Assembly (NCBI GenBank): GCA_009885605.1
Contig: VFKK01000287.1
Location: forward strand, 1 to 8,611
DNA length: 8,611 nucleotides
From: Cyclobacteriaceae bacterium
Lineage (GTDB): Bacteria > Bacteroidota > Bacteroidia > Cytophagales > Cyclobacteriaceae
Direction of reading: 5' to 3'
Shown here: positions 5,651-8,611 of the stretch, in pieces
Layout: each line of letters starts with the position of its first letter
Position numbering within the stretch: position 1 is the stretch's first letter
The notes under the pieces: model-generated
The model's database searches: none
Seen by the model: the letters and a program-made list of their open reading frames with translations, nothing else
Told to the model about the DNA's origin: nothing
Translations under genes and position numbers: made by a program

Positions 5651-8062
5651 CTACTCACTTTTCAGCACCTTCGCCGGATTCGTTCGGGCTGCGGAATAAG
5701 AATGAAGTCCCACAATGATCAAACAAATTCCCATCACTCCGATTCCCGATAGCACAAAGAGAAAATAAGGCATTTCAATTTTGTAAGTAAATCCATTCAA
5801 CCAATCATTCAGAAAATAATAGGCGGGATAAACTGCCAATCCGAACGAAACCAACACCAACATCACATACTCTTTAGATATCAAACCCAGAATCTGAAGG
5901 ATAGAAGCTCCCAATACTTTTCGAATACTGATCTCTTTTGTTCGTTGAGCAATCGTAAAAGATGAAAGTCCAAACAATCCCATAGCGGAGATCAAAATTG
6001 CCAAGATACAAGCGGCGCCCAGCACATTTCTAATTTTGACATCTTCGGCATAGAATAGTGCTACTTCCTCATCCAGAAACTTAAATTCTGCCTCTTCATA
6101 AGGATAAATCTCTTTGTATAATTTCTCCAGATCAGTTTTGACGACCGAAAGATTCTGGCCCGGTTCCAGTTTGACGGAGATCGTTTGGAAATATTCAGGA
6201 TTGATAGTCATGACCAAAGGCTGAATTTCTTCCCGGAGGGTTCTGGAATGGAAGTTGCCTACGACTCCGATAATTTTTTTCTCATCACCGTTAAATTTGA
6301 TCCCAAGGTTAATCGCCTCCTCAGGATCCTCAATACCTGCCTCTTTCAGAAAGTTTTCATTGACCAGGATTTCGTCTTCTTTGTTTGAGGATCCTTTTCC
6401 TGCCAGAAGCGGAATGCCATTCACAAATAGAAAGGCTGAATCCACATTCATCACTTGAATGTAAATCTGCTTCTCGGTGGTATCAACCGGGATGTAAGCG
6501 TCTGAGGTCCATAAACTGGTAGAAGTTGCCAGACTTCCACTCAAACTCGCCCCTTGTATCCGGCTATCCTGAATCAGTCTTTCCTGAAGCTGAACCATCT
6601 TCTCAGGCTCGGACATGAATGGCAATACTGTATACATGACCGCCTCTTTGTCAAATCCCAAAGGCTGACTTGAGACATAGCGAATCTGATAATTCAGCAC
6701 CAAAACCAAGATGATAAATCCAATTGAGGAAGAAAACTGAATCACTGTCAGGTTTTTTCTCAAAAAAACACCAACCGAAAATCCTCTTTGAGCAACTCCT
6801 TCTCCTTTCAATGCGCGCTGAGGCTGGTATCCTGACAAGATTATCGCAGGGTAAATACCAGAAATCAATGCAAGTAGTAAAGGAAACAGAAAGTAGAAGC
6901 CCAGATTTACCCCGGTTAGATATTCTAATCTAAAGGCCTTGGGCAAATAATCTGAGAAAAGCGTCCGGAGAATCTCGACCAATCCGAGGGACAAAGCGGT
7001 GGAAATGATGACAATCAAATACGTTTCTATTAAGAATTGGAAAATCAGCTGAGGTCTTCTTCCTCCCAGAGTTTTCCGGATTCCTACCTCTTTAGCCCGG
7101 CCGATTGCCTGGGCAGTTTCCAGATTGATAAAATTCAAAGTGGCCAAAACCAAAATGATCAGACCAACATAAGTCAGGCCGTCTAAAAAGACTTTGGAAA
7201 CGGTCGTGTCATCGTAGTTTTGTCCAAAGTGCATTTCAGAAATCGGTTCTGCGAAGAAACTAGTCTTGCCATCCTCATTGGGGTCATAGTTTTTGGCTAC
7301 TATTTTTTCAAAAGATTTATTCATTTCCTCCAAAGTCATCCCTGGGACAGTTTTGACGAAAAGCTGCGAACTGGAATTTACATTTCCCCAACTGTGCAAT
7401 CCGTACCATTCCCTTTGTTCCTGGGTCTGAATCGTACTGTAAGAAATGAAATCAGTGAAAATGAAATCAGAATTTTCGGTATAATCCTCTACTATTCCTG
7501 TCACCTGTGCCCGAATCGTGTCCGCATCCACCCAGATCAATTCCATCCCCAACGCATTGGCGGGATCAGTCCCGGAGAAATATTTTTCCAGGCTCTTTTG
7601 AGAAATCACCACAGATTCCGGTTTTTCAAGAGCTGTTTCCGGATTTCCGGCAAGCCAGATTCTTGGGAAGATTTTAAAAAAACCCGGGTCTGCAAATGTG
7701 ACTTCGGAAGATCTTCCAATCACCCTGTTTTGACTTGGTACAGAAACTAAGGGTTGATACAGGGTATTTAGCCTTCCTTTTTGCTCCACTCCGGTCATCT
7801 CATCTTGAATCACTTCTCCCAAAGGACCTGGTGTAGCAGAAACTGGGTATGACTCACCAGGCCCGTAGTCCGAGAGCGTATTGATTCTAAAAATTTGTTC
7901 CAGGCCCGGATGAAACTTATCAAAACTGTGAGAATACCAAACGATGTTGAAAATCAGGAAACAGATGGAAATCCCGATTGATAATCCCAAAATATGAATC
8001 CCCGCCCGCAGCTTATTTCTGGTCAGGTTTCTCAAGGCGATTTTGAAGTAGTTTTTGAGCAT
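5651..8062 (-). CDS. Two-domain FtsX/MacB-type ABC transporter permease
   Basis: An 803-residue inner-membrane protein of the large permease type common in Bacteroidota. Two repeats are visible, each a periplasmic MacB_PCD-like domain plus an FtsX transmembrane domain. Apparent membrane segments lie at about 22-42, 294-316, 341-365, 386-409, 439-459, 677-701, 731-752 and 767-788. Each half carries the cytoplasmic coupling motif that contacts the ATPase: RAKEVGIRKTLGG (322-334) and RTKEISIRKVLGA (707-719). IGVVGNFHSRTLREEI (598-613) and the C-terminal TNPAKVLKSE are family hallmarks. The start MLKNYFKIALRN is the usual one. A second permease lies 201 bases upstream, and the likely partner ATPase is encoded beyond the DUF1080-oxidoreductase unit. 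Members export macrolides, peptides or lipoproteins or transmit mechanical signals; which applies here is unknown. Confidence 0.93.
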   Translation of the reverse strand: MLKNYFKIALRNLTRNKLRAGIHILGLSIGISICFLIFNIVWYSHSFDKFHPGLEQIFRINTLSDYGPGESYPVSATPGPLGEVIQDEMTGVEQKGRLNTLYQPLVSVPSQNRVIGRSSEVTFADPGFFKIFPRIWLAGNPETALEKPESVVISQKSLEKYFSGTDPANALGMELIWVDADTIRAQVTGIVEDYTENSDFIFTDFISYSTIQTQEQREWYGLHSWGNVNSSSQLFVKTVPGMTLEEMNKSFEKIVAKNYDPNEDGKTSFFAEPISEMHFGQNYDDTTVSKVFLDGLTYVGLIILVLATLNFINLETAQAIGRAKEVGIRKTLGGRRPQLIFQFLIETYLIVIISTALSLGLVEILRTLFSDYLPKAFRLEYLTGVNLGFYFLFPLLLALISGIYPAIILSGYQPQRALKGEGVAQRGFSVGVFLRKNLTVIQFSSSIGFIILVLVLNYQIRYVSSQPLGFDKEAVMYTVLPFMSEPEKMVQLQERLIQDSRIQGASLSGSLATSTSLWTSDAYIPVDTTEKQIYIQVMNVDSAFLFVNGIPLLAGKGSSNKEDEILVNENFLKEAGIEDPEEAINLGIKFNGDEKKIIGVVGNFHSRTLREEIQPLVMTINPEYFQTISVKLEPGQNLSVVKTDLEKLYKEIYPYEEAEFKFLDEEVALFYAEDVKIRNVLGAACILAILISAMGLFGLSSFTIAQRTKEISIRKVLGASILQILGLISKEYVMLVLVSFGLAVYPAYYFLNDWLNGFTYKIEMPYFLFVLSGIGVMGICLIIVGLHSYSAARTNPAKVLKSE

Positions 8063-8160
8063 ATTTTTATGATTGAAAAATTTTAAAATTTAAAGATTTG
8101 GGTTATTTATTGGTAAAGTTTTAAGATTTCCAATGGTCAAGGGCTATACTCAATTCAAGC
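8063..8160 (-). repeat. A+T-rich permease leader with a short direct repeat
   Basis: The A+T-rich stretch before the permease start holds TTTAAAGATTTG (8089-8100) and TTTTAAGATTTC (8119-8130), a 10-of-12 direct repeat, plus a 6-bp inverted repeat AGGGCT (8140-8145) / AGCCCT (8158-8163). I found no TAnnTTTG promoter on the minus strand here, so the permease may be read from upstream. Confidence 0.3.
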
Positions 8161-8257
8161 CCTCGTCAATCGTATTTCGTAAATTCTATTATTTCTCGTC
8201 ACCTGCATTTGCTTCTTGTCTCTTGCATCTAATGACTTGATACTAAATCCATGATAC
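8161..8257 (-). repeat. Degenerate heptamer tandem array after a permease stop codon
   Basis: Starting six bases after the stop codon of the right-edge permease, seven contiguous 7-base units run from 8257 to 8209 on the minus strand, nearly all beginning with G and most ending in CAA. Examples are GTATCAT (8251-8257), GTATCAA (8237-8243), GATGCAA (8223-8229) and GAAGCAA (8209-8215). After a less regular stretch, a second consensus appears: TACGAAA (8175-8181), TACGATT (8168-8174) and GACGAGG (8161-8167). No open reading frame or RNA gene explains it. Confidence 0.6.
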
Positions 8258-8263
8258 TTCCAA

Positions 8264-8611
8264 TTACTCGCTTCTCAGGCTGTCACTTGGGTTAGCCAAT
8301 GCTGATTTTATGGCTTGTAAACTGACTGTCAACCAAGCAATAGCCAATGACAGTAGACCTGCCACAATGAAAATCCACCATGAAATCTCTGTCTGATAGG
8401 CGAAATTTTCCAGCCACGTTTCCATTGCCCAATAAGCCACAGGAGAGGCCAGCAGAATTGCCAAAAGCACCAGTTTGATAAAATCCCAAGAAAGCAATTG
8501 TACCAATTGTAGCGTTGTGGCACCCATTACTTTTCGAACCCCTATCTCCTTTATCCTTCTTGCAGTAGTAGCCGCAATCAATCCAAATAGCCCAATACAT
8601 CCAATCAAAAC
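8264..8611 (-). CDS. FtsX/MacB-type ABC permease, C-terminal part only
   Basis: The last 115 residues of a permease whose start lies beyond the right edge; the frame is still open at 8611. Visible are the end of a membrane segment (residues 1-16 of this fragment), the coupling motif RRIKEIGVRKVMGA (18-31), two further membrane segments at about 42-63 and 79-101, and the family ending ANPSDSLRSE. It aligns by eye with the C-terminus of the neighbouring 803-residue permease (matching EIxxRKxxGA motif and membrane order) but is clearly diverged, so the two are paralogues rather than a recent duplication. Full length would be expected near 800 residues. It precedes the other permease on the same strand and may be co-transcribed with it across 201 bases. 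Confidence 0.9.
   Translation of the reverse strand, partial: VLIGCIGLFGLIAATTARRIKEIGVRKVMGATTLQLVQLLSWDFIKLVLLAILLASPVAYWAMETWLENFAYQTEISWWIFIVAGLLSLAIAWLTVSLQAIKSALANPSDSLRSE

Noticed and set aside
7220..7750. Plus-strand open frame of 176 codons opposite the permease
   Set aside because: It is wholly antisense to a well-supported permease gene, and its Phe/His/Arg-rich product is typical of a shadow frame.
8140..8163. Inverted repeat AGGGCT/AGCCCT as a terminator of the right-edge permease
   Set aside because: The 6-bp stem has a 12-base loop and no following U-run on either strand.

Overview
The window looks like a chromosomal segment of a Bacteroidota bacterium, most likely of the Cytophagales (Cyclobacteriaceae/Algoriphagus-like). 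This assignment is inferred from protein style: about 800-residue two-domain FtsX/MacB-type permeases, a LolD/MacB-like ATPase with the D-loop variant GNLHS, a Tat-exported Gfo/Idh/MocA oxidoreductase paired with a DUF1080 lipoprotein, an OmpA-like lipoprotein, starts without Shine-Dalgarno sequences, and moderate-to-low G+C. No RNA gene, insertion sequence, CRISPR array or phage gene was found.

Layout. One gene lies on the plus strand: an OmpA-family lipoprotein (66-911) ending at a strong hairpin terminator (939-973). Everything else is on the minus strand and is described here in transcription order, from the right edge leftward. First comes the C-terminal end of an ABC permease cut by the window edge (8264-8611), then a complete 803-residue paralogous permease (5651-8062) followed by a long hairpin (5583-5622). 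Next is a two-gene unit, DUF1080 lipoprotein (4781-5461) and Gfo/Idh/MocA oxidoreductase (3419-4768), closed by a terminator at 3231-3267. Last is a two-gene unit, ABC ATPase (2492-3175) and TolC-like outer-membrane protein (1165-2514), whose reading frames overlap by 23 bases. The TolC gene converges on the OmpA gene, and the OmpA terminator may serve both.

How the genes may work together. The permeases, ATPase and TolC protein are the parts of a MacAB-TolC-like export machine, but no HlyD/MacA periplasmic adaptor is present here. The DUF1080 and Gfo/Idh pair is a recognisable sugar-oxidation module. Members of these families act together on 3-keto-glycosides, and both proteins here carry export signals, which points to the periplasm. 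Two terminator-like hairpins isolate this pair from the transport genes on either side, so it reads as a metabolic cassette sitting inside an efflux cluster.

The least explained features are intergenic. Directly after two minus-strand stop codons there are degenerate tandem arrays with a 7-base period but different consensus sequences (3323-3414 and 8161-8257). A related CTTTG-spaced repeat with 8-9 base spacing lies downstream of the TolC gene (1080-1101).
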